From NCBI RefSeq assembly GCF_047238305.1, contig NZ_JBDFMO010000001.1, positions 1,736,001 to 1,800,000 of the forward strand: a stretch of DNA of 64,000 nt, read 5' to 3'. This document shows, in pieces, positions 43,223-51,549 of the stretch; position 1 is the stretch's first letter, and each line of letters starts with the position of its first letter. The DNA is from Ferdinandcohnia sp047238305. GTDB lineage: Bacteria > Bacillota > Bacilli > Bacillales > Bacillaceae_L. Made by a program: the position numbers and the translations under genes. The notes beneath the pieces were generated by a model. That model did not search any database. It was not told the origin of the DNA and was given only the letters and a program-made list of their open reading frames with translations.

Positions 43223-44493
43223 CTTCTTTTCCTCCCTAATATAAAAAGACTAGAACTAATTAAAATCATCACTATACTCATCACCCATAAACTAAAAATT
43301 GATGATGTTTCTTTCTCGACTGTCATCGTCATGTCCATTAAAGGAGCTGAATCTGTTAACAGCTGTTCAGGTGGACTTTTTAACATATTTTGTAATAAGA
43401 TAAGTCCCGGAGCTTGGAAAAATAACCGATATTCTGGAACATTATTTGTTAGTGTAAGGAAATATGGGTCAGCCGAAAAGTTTATTTCACTCACACCATT
43501 TCCATCTACATCAATCTTGCTCGCAGCATCCCAATAGTTACCATTTACTTCATTATTTGAGCTTTCTATTGCCTGTGCATCATTGACATTCCCAACAAAT
43601 GTATTACTCACTATTTGATTACCGGCAGCTTTTTGAAACTGTACGCCAGTAAAATTATCCATAATTTTATTAGAATTGATCCAGTTATTTTCAGCTTCTT
43701 CGATATAAATACCTACCCGATTGGAAATAAATTCATTTCCAGTCACTTTAGTGTCAAAAGCCAAATAGAGTAATAGTCCTTGTGCATTCACACTATTTTT
43801 ATTTGAGTAAAATGCATTATTATTAACAGAGTTCCTCTTTGATTCCATCACCATCGCGCCCGTTGAATTTGATGTAGACACATTTTTACTAAGAACATTG
43901 TCATTTGAAAACATTAGATGCATGCCATAACGGGAATTTTGGATATCGTTTCGATATAATGTATTCTCATTGCTTTGCTCTAAATAAATTCCGTCAGAAA
44001 CGTTGTCTATCAAAAGATTTTCAAACTGATTTCGGTTTGATTTCCATAAATCAATCCCATTTCCACGCTTGCTGCCTTTAATTTTGCTATCTCGGATAGT
44101 AACGCCATTCGCATTATCAAGTCTAATACCAAAGCGTCTAGTATCAATATCTAGTTCCTCGAGAATATGTTTGGAACCAGTAACATAAATAGCAGTATCC
44201 TCTTTTTCAGCTCCACAGTGTTCCACTTTAATATTTTTCAATGTAACTGCCTCACCACTGAGGGTCACAACAGGCTCTGCTTCACAAGAGCGAAGAAGCA
44301 CTTCATCCTTTCCTTCTAGGGTAATAGGCTTGGTGATGATCACAGATTCCTCATATTCTCCTTCCTCTATTTCAACCGTATCTCCCTTTGAAGCTGTATC
44401 GATTTTAAACTGTAAAGTACTTGCTGCTTCAGATACAGATGGAATGTAAAATGATAATAAGAGGAGAAATATTACTCTTTTCAAAGTTTTCAT
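43219..44493 (-). CDS. nosD: NosD periplasmic-type copper-maturation protein
   Basis: This 424-residue protein has a signal peptide (about 1-23), a right-handed parallel beta-helix of PbH1 repeats (about 40-330, many N-x-[VI] and NS.. turns) and a C-terminal membrane anchor (about 400-420). NosD takes copper from NosL and works with NosFY on nitrous-oxide reductase. It is the first gene of a minus-strand operon; nosZ itself is not in the window. A carbohydrate-binding CASH protein is the alternative, but the nosL-Y-F neighbours decide. Confidence 0.9.
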   Translation of the reverse strand: MKTLKRVIFLLLLSFYIPSVSEAASTLQFKIDTASKGDTVEIEEGEYEESVIITKPITLEGKDEVLLRSCEAEPVVTLSGEAVTLKNIKVEHCGAEKEDTAIYVTGSKHILEELDIDTRRFGIRLDNANGVTIRDSKIKGSKRGNGIDLWKSNRNQFENLLIDNVSDGIYLEQSNENTLYRNDIQNSRYGMHLMFSNDNVLSKNVSTSNSTGAMVMESKRNSVNNNAFYSNKNSVNAQGLLLYLAFDTKVTGNEFISNRVGIYIEEAENNWINSNKIMDNFTGVQFQKAAGNQIVSNTFVGNVNDAQAIESSNNEVNGNYWDAASKIDVDGNGVSEINFSADPYFLTLTNNVPEYRLFFQAPGLILLQNMLKSPPEQLLTDSAPLMDMTMTVEKETSSIFSLWVMSIVMILISSSLFILGRKRS

Positions 44494-44694
44494 TACTTAA
44501 GTATCCTCACCCTCCTATTGATTAGTACCTTTTTTAATATGATTATTGTATGAAGTTGTCTTCTAAATCATTATAAAACACAACAAAATTATTAAATAAT
44601 AGCCCAAAAGAGTGATTTGAAAGCAAAAATGTTAAAAACGTTCAATAGATGATAAAATATAGACACATTATACCTGTAGAAAAAAGGTGAAGTC
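44494..44694. other. Divergent promoter region between nosD and the sensor kinase
   Basis: AT-rich 200-bp spacer between divergent genes. GATAAAATATAG near 44651 may be a -10 region for the kinase. No FNR-type or other palindrome was obvious. Confidence 0.4.
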
Positions 44695-45522
44695 TTGAAG
44701 TATAAACAAATCAAATGGCTTATATTAATTCTTCCGACTTTTACGATTGCCTTTTGGGAATACATCCGCCATGAGTTTCTTTTACCTTATATCTCAATGG
44801 ATCTTGGGAATGTTCTTTCTCCTATTTTAGTGTTTATCGTGACGCTATTGTTTTTACGGCGGTTATTTTCGATTTTAGAAAGAATGCAAGAACAACTTAG
44901 ATTGGAAAAGACCAAGCAAGCAGCACTTATTGAAAGAGAAAAGTTAGCAAGAGAACTCCATGACGGAATTGCCCAATCGCTATTTCTCTTATCTATTAAA
45001 ATGAATAAGTTTGGACGAAAGAATCGTCTCGAACAGGATGATGATTTTCAAAAAATCAAGCAAACATTGCAGCATATTCACGAAGATACTCGACAAGCGA
45101 TTACAAACTTGAAATATATACCAAATGAAGTGCCGTTTAGTTGGACAGACACGATTTATCAGTATGTTACAGAGCTTAAAAATCAGCATTTGTTGGATGT
45201 TCAGTTTGACTGGGGAATTCAAGAGGATACCTTGTCAACCAAAGAAAAAAACGAGTTATTTGCCTGTATCAAAGAAGCTGTTATTAATGTGATTAAACAC
45301 GCAAGGACAAATCAAATAAGGATTCACACAAAAGAAATAGATAGTTGTTGGGTTTGTCAAATTATTGATCAAGGAATAGGATTCACAAATGAAACGATTC
45401 AGTCTAGAAAGGGCTATGGGCTACAAATTATTAAAGATAGAGCAAAAGATATGGAATGGGAATTTTCAATGAAGAGAATAAATCATGAAACCATCATAGA
45501 GTTAAAAAAGGAGGACAAGTAG
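44695..45522 (+). CDS. Two-component sensor histidine kinase (HisKA_3 type)
   Basis: This 275-residue kinase has two membrane helices (about 7-25 and 38-58) with almost no external loop. A short coiled coil, the HisKA_3 box (RELHDGIAQ; His about 84) and an HATPase_c domain (CIKEAVINVIKHA, IDQGIGF, GYGLQIIKDRA) follow. Kinases with such short sensor regions detect signals in or near the membrane. TTG start behind AAAAAAGGTGAAG. Stop and the ATG of the response regulator abut. It diverges from nosD, so it may control the nos operon (inference). Confidence 0.92.
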   Translation: MKYKQIKWLILILPTFTIAFWEYIRHEFLLPYISMDLGNVLSPILVFIVTLLFLRRLFSILERMQEQLRLEKTKQAALIEREKLARELHDGIAQSLFLLSIKMNKFGRKNRLEQDDDFQKIKQTLQHIHEDTRQAITNLKYIPNEVPFSWTDTIYQYVTELKNQHLLDVQFDWGIQEDTLSTKEKNELFACIKEAVINVIKHARTNQIRIHTKEIDSCWVCQIIDQGIGFTNETIQSRKGYGLQIIKDRAKDMEWEFSMKRINHETIIELKKEDK

Positions 45523-46164
45523 ATGCAACCCTTTCGAATCCTAATTATTGATGATCACGCACATGCAAGAGAGGGAATACGGGAAATCTTAGAAGAATAT
45601 GAAGACTTTCTGATTGTCGGAGAAGGGAAGAATGGAGAAGAAGCCATTAAGCTTACCGAAGAATTAATGCCTGATATTATTCTTATGGATATTCAAATGC
45701 CAGTAATGGACGGACTAGAGGCAACCAAAAGAATCAAAATCAAATTTCCCTATGTGAAAATTGTAATGATTACTGTATCAGATGATATCACAGATTTATT
45801 TGATGCGTTAAAGAAAGGAGCTCAAGGCTATTTATTAAAAAACATTCAATCAGAAACATGGTGTGAACATTTAAGAGCTTTTGCCTTAGATGAAGTCCCG
45901 ATGTCTAAAGAAATTGCCTTTCAAATTTTAAAAGAGTTCCCGCAAAGCAAAGCCATAACGAAAGAGAAAATCCCTCTGTCTAGTAGAGAATTAGAAGTAC
46001 TCCAATTAGTGGCCAAAGGATTATCAAACCGAGAAATTTCAGATACGCTGTTTATCTCGGAACATACGGTCAAAAGTCACCTAAAAAACATCTTAAGCAA
46101 ACTTCATTTAGATAATCGCGTTCAACTAACAAGCTATGCTTATCAACAGGGCTTGATGAATTAG
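45523..46164 (+). CDS. NarL/LuxR-type response regulator
   Basis: This 213-residue regulator has a receiver domain (about 4-120: DD at 11-12, phospho-acceptor Asp in IILMDIQMP near residue 56, Thr in ITVSDD, Lys in YLLKN) and a C-terminal LuxR-type helix-turn-helix (about 148-210, LSSRELEVLQLVAKG, ISEHTVKSHL). It is the cognate partner of the kinase directly upstream (AGGAGGACAAGTAG before the ATG). Likely targets include the divergent nos operon. Confidence 0.94.
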   Translation: MQPFRILIIDDHAHAREGIREILEEYEDFLIVGEGKNGEEAIKLTEELMPDIILMDIQMPVMDGLEATKRIKIKFPYVKIVMITVSDDITDLFDALKKGAQGYLLKNIQSETWCEHLRAFALDEVPMSKEIAFQILKEFPQSKAITKEKIPLSSRELEVLQLVAKGLSNREISDTLFISEHTVKSHLKNILSKLHLDNRVQLTSYAYQQGLMN

Positions 46165-46388
46165 CAAAGGGAGTAGGCATTATGATTTAAACAAGGTTAA
46201 ACAAGAAGAATAACTCAATTAAAATAAATGAAAAGCGTGAGGGAGTGCAAGGAACTCGTTTTACGGTTGCTTCTTCACTGGATATCTAATTGGTACGCAG
46301 GTATTAGGAGTAGTAAATTTCTCTCCTATGTTAACTGTGCAATAGTAGTTAGTACGTTCAATAGACTTTAAATCTTTTGATAATATAA
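46165..46388. other. Intergenic region after the response regulator
   Basis: No gene or clear structure other than the shared terminator at its end. Confidence 0.4.
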
Positions 46389-46418
46389 AGAGCATAGGCC
46401 CCATAGGACCTATGCTCT
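46389..46418 (-). terminator. Terminator of the znuA-like gene (probably shared)
   Basis: AGAGCATAGG pairs with CCTATGCTCT around a short loop; it lies four bases past the znuA-like stop and also faces the response-regulator gene. Confidence 0.8.
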
Positions 46419-46422
46419 AGGA

Positions 46423-47706
46423 TTAATTTAAAGCTTTTTTCAATGTATCAAGATTTTGCCTCATTATACTAAAGTAATCAGTACCATTATTCTTATCTTC
46501 TTTTGTAATGGATTCAAGGTTGTGAAGGGTTAAGGCTTCCGCATTTAGTTCCTTTTTTACCATTTCCGCTATTTTGGATGTTAAATTCTGATCAAATATC
46601 ACAAACTTGATGTTATGTTCCTGGGCTGTGATGATTGTGTTTTTTAAGGCCTTTTGAGTCGGCTCATTTGTTGGTGATAAACCGGAAACACTAAATTGTT
46701 TAATGCCATATCTTGATTCCCAGTACCCGTAAGCTGCATGCGAAACTAAAATTTCTTTCTTTGAAGACTGATCAATAACATTCTGGAATTCTTGGTCTAA
46801 TTCTAGCAAGTTAGCACGTAATTCTTTAAAGTTTTTTTCGAAATCTTCCTTAGCCTCTGGTTTTAAATCCTCAAGTGTATGAAGTACGTTTTCGGCTAAT
46901 TCTATTGCTAATACTGGATCTAACCAAACGTGTGGGTCAACGTCGCCATGGTGATGGTGATGCTCTTCCGTACCTGACTCACCTTCCTGATGCTCATCAT
47001 GGCTGTGGCTTTCTTCGGAATCCGAATCAGAATGATGGTCATGATCTTCTGATTCAGTTCCTTCATCATGCTCATCATGGCTGTGGCTTTCTTCGGAATC
47101 CGAATCAGAATGATGGTCATGATCTTCTGATTCAGTTCCTTCATCATGCTCATCATGGCTGTGGCTTTCTTCGGAATCTGAATCAGAATGATGGTCATGA
47201 TCTTCTGATTCAGTTCCTTCATCATGCTCATCATGGCTGTGGCTTCCTTCGGAATCCGAATCAGAATGATGGTCATGATCTTCTGATTCAGTTCCTTCAT
47301 CATGTTCATCTTGCACTTTAGATAACTCCATTCCTTCTGTAGCCTTCACCAGTTGTACCTTTTCCTTTTGTAATGTACTATTGGCAGCATCAATGAAACC
47401 TTCCACACCCGCACCAATATAAATAAGAGCATCTGCCTCGGCAATCTCTACCATTGTTTTTGCAGTAGGTTCAAATGTATGAGCATCAGCTCCTAGCGGA
47501 AATACACTTTTAACCTCTACGTGGTCACCACCGATTTTTTCTGTAAAGTCCTGTAATGGAAAAACTGTAGTGAAAATTTTAAGGCGCTCAGAAGAGGTGG
47601 TCGTATCATTGACCTCGTTTGTGCTTGTTTTCTTCTCGGCTGTGCATCCAAATAAAAGAGTGCTTGTTAATAAAAGTAATAATGCGAATAAGTATTTTGT
47701 CTTCAT
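46423..47706 (-). CDS. znuA: Zinc ABC transporter substrate-binding lipoprotein, ZnuA-like, with His/Asp tandem repeats
   Basis: This 427-residue cluster-9 binding protein has lipobox LFGC, a first lobe with TTVFPLQDF and GADAHTFEPT, a long insert (about 135-260), HHHHGDVDPHVWLDP, and a second lobe with SHAAYGYWESRYGI and FDQNLTSK. The insert holds four copies of a 26-residue unit with the spine DEGTESEDHDHHSDSDSEE, followed by a shorter His-rich end. ZnuA inserts are usually shorter; a repeated one suggests zinc buffering at the cell surface. ATG 47706 follows GAGAGGAG. A Zur-box-like palindrome lies about 55 bp upstream. No znuB or znuC is adjacent. Confidence 0.92.
   Translation of the reverse strand: MKTKYLFALLLLLTSTLLFGCTAEKKTSTNEVNDTTTSSERLKIFTTVFPLQDFTEKIGGDHVEVKSVFPLGADAHTFEPTAKTMVEIAEADALIYIGAGVEGFIDAANSTLQKEKVQLVKATEGMELSKVQDEHDEGTESEDHDHHSDSDSEGSHSHDEHDEGTESEDHDHHSDSDSEESHSHDEHDEGTESEDHDHHSDSDSEESHSHDEHDEGTESEDHDHHSDSDSEESHSHDEHQEGESGTEEHHHHHGDVDPHVWLDPVLAIELAENVLHTLEDLKPEAKEDFEKNFKELRANLLELDQEFQNVIDQSSKKEILVSHAAYGYWESRYGIKQFSVSGLSPTNEPTQKALKNTIITAQEHNIKFVIFDQNLTSKIAEMVKKELNAEALTLHNLESITKEDKNNGTDYFSIMRQNLDTLKKALN
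46988..47300. repeat. 78-bp tandem repeat inside the znuA-like gene (four copies)
   Basis: Landmark GGAATC recurs at 47017, 47095, 47173 and 47251, exactly 78 bp apart, and the copies are nearly identical at the DNA level (single-base differences). In-frame, 26 codons per unit; the high DNA identity suggests recent expansion and copy-number variability. Confidence 0.93.
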
Positions 47707-47758
47707 AATTTCTCCTCTCAATTCATAACCATTCCGATTTATTCGGCATAGTTTATAT

Positions 47759-47780
47759 ATATCGTAATCATTCCGATTTT
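47759..47780. promoter_or_regulatory. Zur-box-like palindrome upstream of the znuA-like gene
   Basis: ATCGTAATCATTCCGAT closely matches the Zur operator core TCGTAATNATTACGA with one mismatch. It lies about 55 bp upstream of the start. A further half-match (ACCATTCCGATTTA) lies near 47727. Confidence 0.85.
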
Positions 47781-47813
47781 ATAACCAAAAAAATATCAAT
47801 TTTTATGTGTAGG

Positions 47814-48977
47814 CTAAAATAGGTCAGGTAAGGTACTCCAGTCCATCATCATTTCTTCGTCTGATAATAAACATTTATCCAAGCTCACAATCAGTTGTTC
47901 TTTTTCCATATCAATTCCAATCAATACTAACTCTGTTTTCCGGTCGCCGAAGAGTGGATCCCAATCCTCCAAAACTTCTGGTTCCTCTTCAAAAATAAAT
48001 TCCCTTTCCACTGTTGGCAGAGATGCAATCCAATTTCCAACAGATTGAAATGCAAGGGAGGGACCAGCTTGAGATAATAAAATGGCCTCGTTATTTCTTG
48101 AGGCAATCCAGATGAAACCTTTGGCCCGAACGACCTCAGCAGGCCAATCCGATAACCAAGCTGCAAGTCTCTCAGGATGAAATGGAATTTTGCTTTTATA
48201 AACAAATGATGAAATACCATATTCCTCTGTTTCAGGAGTATGCTCTTCGTTTAATTCTTTAATCCATCCAGCTCCCACACTGGCTGTTTCAAAGTCAAAC
48301 AGTCCTGTATTCAATACCTTCTGAAGGGGGACATTTCCAAAACTTGAAAGAATGACCTCTGCTTCTGGATTTAGTTTGGCGATGATTGCTTTAAGTTGAA
48401 CCACTTCTTCTTGTTTAATTAAGTCAGTTTTATTCAATATTATGATGTTTGCAAATTCAATTTGATCAATTAATAAATCGACAATATCTCGATTATCTCC
48501 AGCATTTACTGCTTGTTTTCGATCAAGGAGCGTCTCACCACTAGAAAAGTCATGCCAGAAACGACTTGCATCAACTACTGTGACCATTGTGTCTAATTTG
48601 CAAAAACTTGATAAATCAATACCGAGTTCTTCGTCAAAGTATGTGAAGGTTTGAGCTACTGGGATTGGTTCACTAATACCGGAAGATTCAATCAGTATGT
48701 AATCAATATTTCCTTGATTTACTAGGCGTTCAACTTCTATTATCAAATCCTCTCGGAGCGTGCAACAAATGCAACCATTTTGCATTTCAACTAATTTTTC
48801 TTCTGTACGAGAAAACCCACCACTTTTAATTAAAGCTGCATCAACGTTGATTTCGCTCATGTCGTTAACAATGACAGCGACACGTAGTCCTTGTCTGTTT
48901 TGTAAAACATGGTTTAGTAAAGTAGTTTTTCCCGAACCAAGGTATCCACTTAAAACTGTAACAGGAATTCTATTCAT
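47814..48977 (-). CDS. COG0523 (CobW/YciC-type) metallochaperone GTPase
   Basis: This 387-residue G3E GTPase has Walker A GYLGSGKT, the metal-binding GCICCTLR motif, the ESSGISEP switch, the base motif NKTD, and a CobW C-terminal domain (about 255-385). COG0523 proteins deliver zinc to clients under zinc starvation; YciC (ZagA) of B. subtilis is the Zur-controlled model. ATG 48977 is used because GTGGAGGC lies nearby; the longer frame to 49046 crosses the Zur-box. A Zur-box-like palindrome lies just upstream. Confidence 0.93.
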   Translation of the reverse strand: MNRIPVTVLSGYLGSGKTTLLNHVLQNRQGLRVAVIVNDMSEINVDAALIKSGGFSRTEEKLVEMQNGCICCTLREDLIIEVERLVNQGNIDYILIESSGISEPIPVAQTFTYFDEELGIDLSSFCKLDTMVTVVDASRFWHDFSSGETLLDRKQAVNAGDNRDIVDLLIDQIEFANIIILNKTDLIKQEEVVQLKAIIAKLNPEAEVILSSFGNVPLQKVLNTGLFDFETASVGAGWIKELNEEHTPETEEYGISSFVYKSKIPFHPERLAAWLSDWPAEVVRAKGFIWIASRNNEAILLSQAGPSLAFQSVGNWIASLPTVEREFIFEEEPEVLEDWDPLFGDRKTELVLIGIDMEKEQLIVSLDKCLLSDEEMMMDWSTLPDLF

Positions 48978-48995
48978 TTTCAGCCTCCACTTTTT

Positions 48996-49016
48996 AAATC
49001 GTAACGATTTCGTTTT
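48996..49016. promoter_or_regulatory. Zur-box-like palindrome between the GTPase and permease genes
   Basis: AAATCGTAACGATTTCGTTTT aligns with the Zur consensus AAATCGTAATNATTACGATTT with a few mismatches on the right arm. It lies 20 bp before the GTPase start and upstream of the divergent permease operon. Confidence 0.8.
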
Positions 49017-49123
49017 ACTTAAACGATAATATAATAGAACATTCATTTTTGCAAGCGAAAATGAATAGGAATAAAAAATAAATTTCCAAACTATTATTTA
49101 CAATAGTAGGAGGTTTGTTTATT

Positions 49124-49153
49124 ATGAAACGGAATCATTCTAATTTACATTGA
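49124..49153 (+). CDS. Possible nine-residue leader peptide
   Basis: ATG 49124 is preceded by AGTAGGAGG ten bases upstream, a strong site, and opens a frame of nine codons (MKRNHSNLH) with a TGA at 49151. It lies 35 bp before the permease start in a zinc-controlled region. It could be a regulatory leader or the stump of a deleted gene. Confidence 0.3.
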   Translation: MKRNHSNLH

Positions 49154-49188
49154 ATAAAAAACAGTTAGGTAATAAAGGGAGGTTTCAC

Positions 49189-50184
49189 ATGTTACGAATT
49201 TTTAGAAGTAGCATTATTGAAATAACAGGAGTTATTATAATCCTTTTTGTGTTATTTTTACTTACCACAGACATAGGGGGCTCCTTTTCGACTGCAATCC
49301 CTGATTCATTATTAAATCTAAACACGATATTTTTAAGTATTTTAATAGAGGCTCTACCATTCGTTTTAGTAGGAGTTCTCATAGCAGGACTTATTCAAAT
49401 CGTGGTAACCGAGGAGCATATTCGTAAATGCATACCCAAAAATAAAGTTTTAGCTGTGATCATGAGTTGCGTTATAGGTTCATTGTTTCCTGGATGTGAG
49501 TGTGGCATTGTACCAATTGTACGGAGACTTATATCAAAGGGTGTTCCTATATATGCTGCGATGGGCTTTATGCTAACAGGACCTTTAATTAATCCGATTG
49601 TAATCGCATCGACCTATATGGCATTCGGGAATGATTTTAAGATTGCAATTTTGAGAATGGTGTTAGGTTTTTTCATTGCCTTAGTTATTGCTTTTTTAGT
49701 GAGTATATTTGTAAAGGGTACTCAATTTAGAAATGGGAGTATCGTAATTTCAAATGATGAATCTACTAAACAGTCTTTTAGTCATAAATTATGGGCGGTC
49801 CTTACACATTCAATTGATGAGTTTTTTGATATGGGAAAATATCTCATAGTGGGAGCATTATTAGCAGCTAGTGTTCAAACTTTTATGCCTGCTAGAGCAC
49901 TACTAGAAACAGGAAGTGGGGTTGTTTCATCATTACTTGTTATGATGGGGCTGACTTACATTTTGTCCTTGTGTTCAGAAGCTGACGCTTTCATAGGTGC
50001 TTCTTTTAGTCATTTATTTCCAACTCATTCCATCCTTGGATTTTTAATTTTTGGACCGATGCTAGATTTGAAGAATACGTTGATCATGATGAGTGTGTTC
50101 CGGTTTAAATTTGTTATGTTCATGCTTGGAATGGTAGCATCAGTTATATTTGTTACTCTACTGTTGGTACAGAGCTTTTTATAG
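49189..50184 (+). CDS. ycgR: UPF0718-family permease (YcgR-like)
   Basis: This 331-residue membrane protein has about eight helices and the DUF318/UPF0718 motifs: GCECGIVPIVRRLISKG in the first half and LCSEADAFIGASF in the second, both carrying Cys and acidic residues. The family is proposed to move metal ions or small solutes and is often paired with a TIGR03943 protein, as here. ATG 49189 has GGGAGG ahead; the earlier in-frame start at 49150 has none. The divergent COG0523 gene and the Zur-box-like site make zinc the best guess. Confidence 0.88.
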   Translation: MLRIFRSSIIEITGVIIILFVLFLLTTDIGGSFSTAIPDSLLNLNTIFLSILIEALPFVLVGVLIAGLIQIVVTEEHIRKCIPKNKVLAVIMSCVIGSLFPGCECGIVPIVRRLISKGVPIYAAMGFMLTGPLINPIVIASTYMAFGNDFKIAILRMVLGFFIALVIAFLVSIFVKGTQFRNGSIVISNDESTKQSFSHKLWAVLTHSIDEFFDMGKYLIVGALLAASVQTFMPARALLETGSGVVSSLLVMMGLTYILSLCSEADAFIGASFSHLFPTHSILGFLIFGPMLDLKNTLIMMSVFRFKFVMFMLGMVASVIFVTLLLVQSFL

Positions 50185-50196
50185 GGAGGAAAATAC

Positions 50197-51114
50197 ATGA
50201 AATTTCATTTTCAACAGGCTGTTAGAGCTTTTATTCTGCTTGCGTTTTCGGTTATGCTTTTTAATATGCATTTCACTGGTGAAATTACAAAATATATTAA
50301 TCCAAAGTATGAGGGCTTAAGTCAACTTGCGTCTATCATATTTCTTATTTTATTTTTAATTCAGGTAACTCGAATTTGGACAGCAAAGGAAGAACATCAC
50401 CATCATAACCATAATTGTAGCGATCACACATGTACTCATGATCATGGGGACACAAAATTTAATGCAAAAAAGCTAGTTTCATATAGTATTATCTTATTTC
50501 CACTTCTCACCGGTTTTTTCCTATCTCCTAAAACACTTGATGCAGCAATTGCAAGTAAAAAAGGAGGGATGGAGATTCTAACAAACTACCCGAAGACAAA
50601 TAAAAAGGAAAAACCTAATGTTCAAGAGGAGGGGAGTGGGAATGCAGGTGAGGAAATTGTAAGTATACCTGAGTTTGATATTCACACCCCCATGAAAACG
50701 GAGGAATACGATAACCTCATCCAACTCCTAGAAAAAAGTCAAACCGTAAAAATGGATGATCATGTATTTAATGCTTATTATGAAGAGATCCATAAGGATT
50801 TTAGAAAATATCAGGGAAGAACGATTGAATTAAAAGGTTTTGTATACAAAGAAGAGGGTTTTACACAAGAACAATTCGTTATTTCAAGATTTCTAATCAC
50901 CCACTGTGTAGCCGATGCAAGTATTATCGGATTCTTAACGGAGTTGCCTGAAAGTTCGTCAATTGATATTGATACGTGGATTGAAGTTAAGGGTATTATC
51001 GATATTACCACTTATAACGGCATGGAATTACCAATTATCAAAATAACAGAATGGAAAAAAACGACGGAGCCTGATGAACCCTATATATATCCATTAACAA
51101 TTCAATTAATTTAA
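50197..51114 (+). CDS. ycgQ: TIGR03943-family membrane protein (YcgQ-like)
   Basis: This 305-residue protein has two N-terminal helices (about 8-25 and 43-61), a His/Cys-rich loop (EEHHHHNHNCSDHTCTHDH, about 67-88), a third helix (about 95-115) and a C-terminal OB-like domain (about 190-300) with GRTIELKGFVYKEEGF and HCVADASIIGFL. It follows the permease by 12 bp with GGGAGG before the ATG. The pair recurs in many bacteria, often beside zinc genes; the His loop supports metal handling. Confidence 0.9.
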   Translation: MKFHFQQAVRAFILLAFSVMLFNMHFTGEITKYINPKYEGLSQLASIIFLILFLIQVTRIWTAKEEHHHHNHNCSDHTCTHDHGDTKFNAKKLVSYSIILFPLLTGFFLSPKTLDAAIASKKGGMEILTNYPKTNKKEKPNVQEEGSGNAGEEIVSIPEFDIHTPMKTEEYDNLIQLLEKSQTVKMDDHVFNAYYEEIHKDFRKYQGRTIELKGFVYKEEGFTQEQFVISRFLITHCVADASIIGFLTELPESSSIDIDTWIEVKGIIDITTYNGMELPIIKITEWKKTTEPDEPYIYPLTIQLI

Positions 51115-51408
51115 AAAGAATGTGGTGGAATAAATTTCAAGTTGATGTATTTCAGGAAGAGTCGGAAAGAAAATATTATTATGATAACTCATGTGAATTA
51201 ATGATACCAAAATAATATTCCTGAAATAAAAGTGTAGATTTTACAATCAACACAAGTTTTATTTTATTATTACCGAATTATTATATATAAAATGAATTGG
51301 TGTTTACAAATCTGTGAAGAATGTACTTAATGAACGGATGTGCATTTTACTATCGTAAGAAGGTTATGGAATAGCTATAACTTTATCAAAAATGATATTT
51401 TCACAAAA
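51115..51408. other. Intergenic region after ycgQ
   Basis: AT-rich with no credible gene. An imperfect AATATTATTATG / AATAATATT pair occurs near 51170-51215. Nothing recognised. Confidence 0.4.
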
Positions 51409-51450
51409 AGCAAACCGTTATTTTGATCAATCTTTTTCTAACGGTTTGCT
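51409..51450 (+). terminator. Perfect 12-bp hairpin between convergent operons
   Basis: AGCAAACCGTTA pairs with TAACGGTTTGCT around an 18-base loop containing TTTTT. It lies between the convergent ycgRQ and mntH genes and could serve either, though no long T-run follows. Confidence 0.6.
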
Positions 51451-51549
51451 ACTTCTTGTTTGTATATTGATTGAAGGTGAATAGTTTAAATTATATAGTT
51501 TTATAATACAATAAGTCATACAGTTGGATTGGTTACTTACTTCATGCAT

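Noticed and set aside
46875..47321. 148-residue plus-strand ORF opposite the znuA-like gene
   Set aside because: An antisense reading of the 78-bp repeats, without a ribosome binding site.
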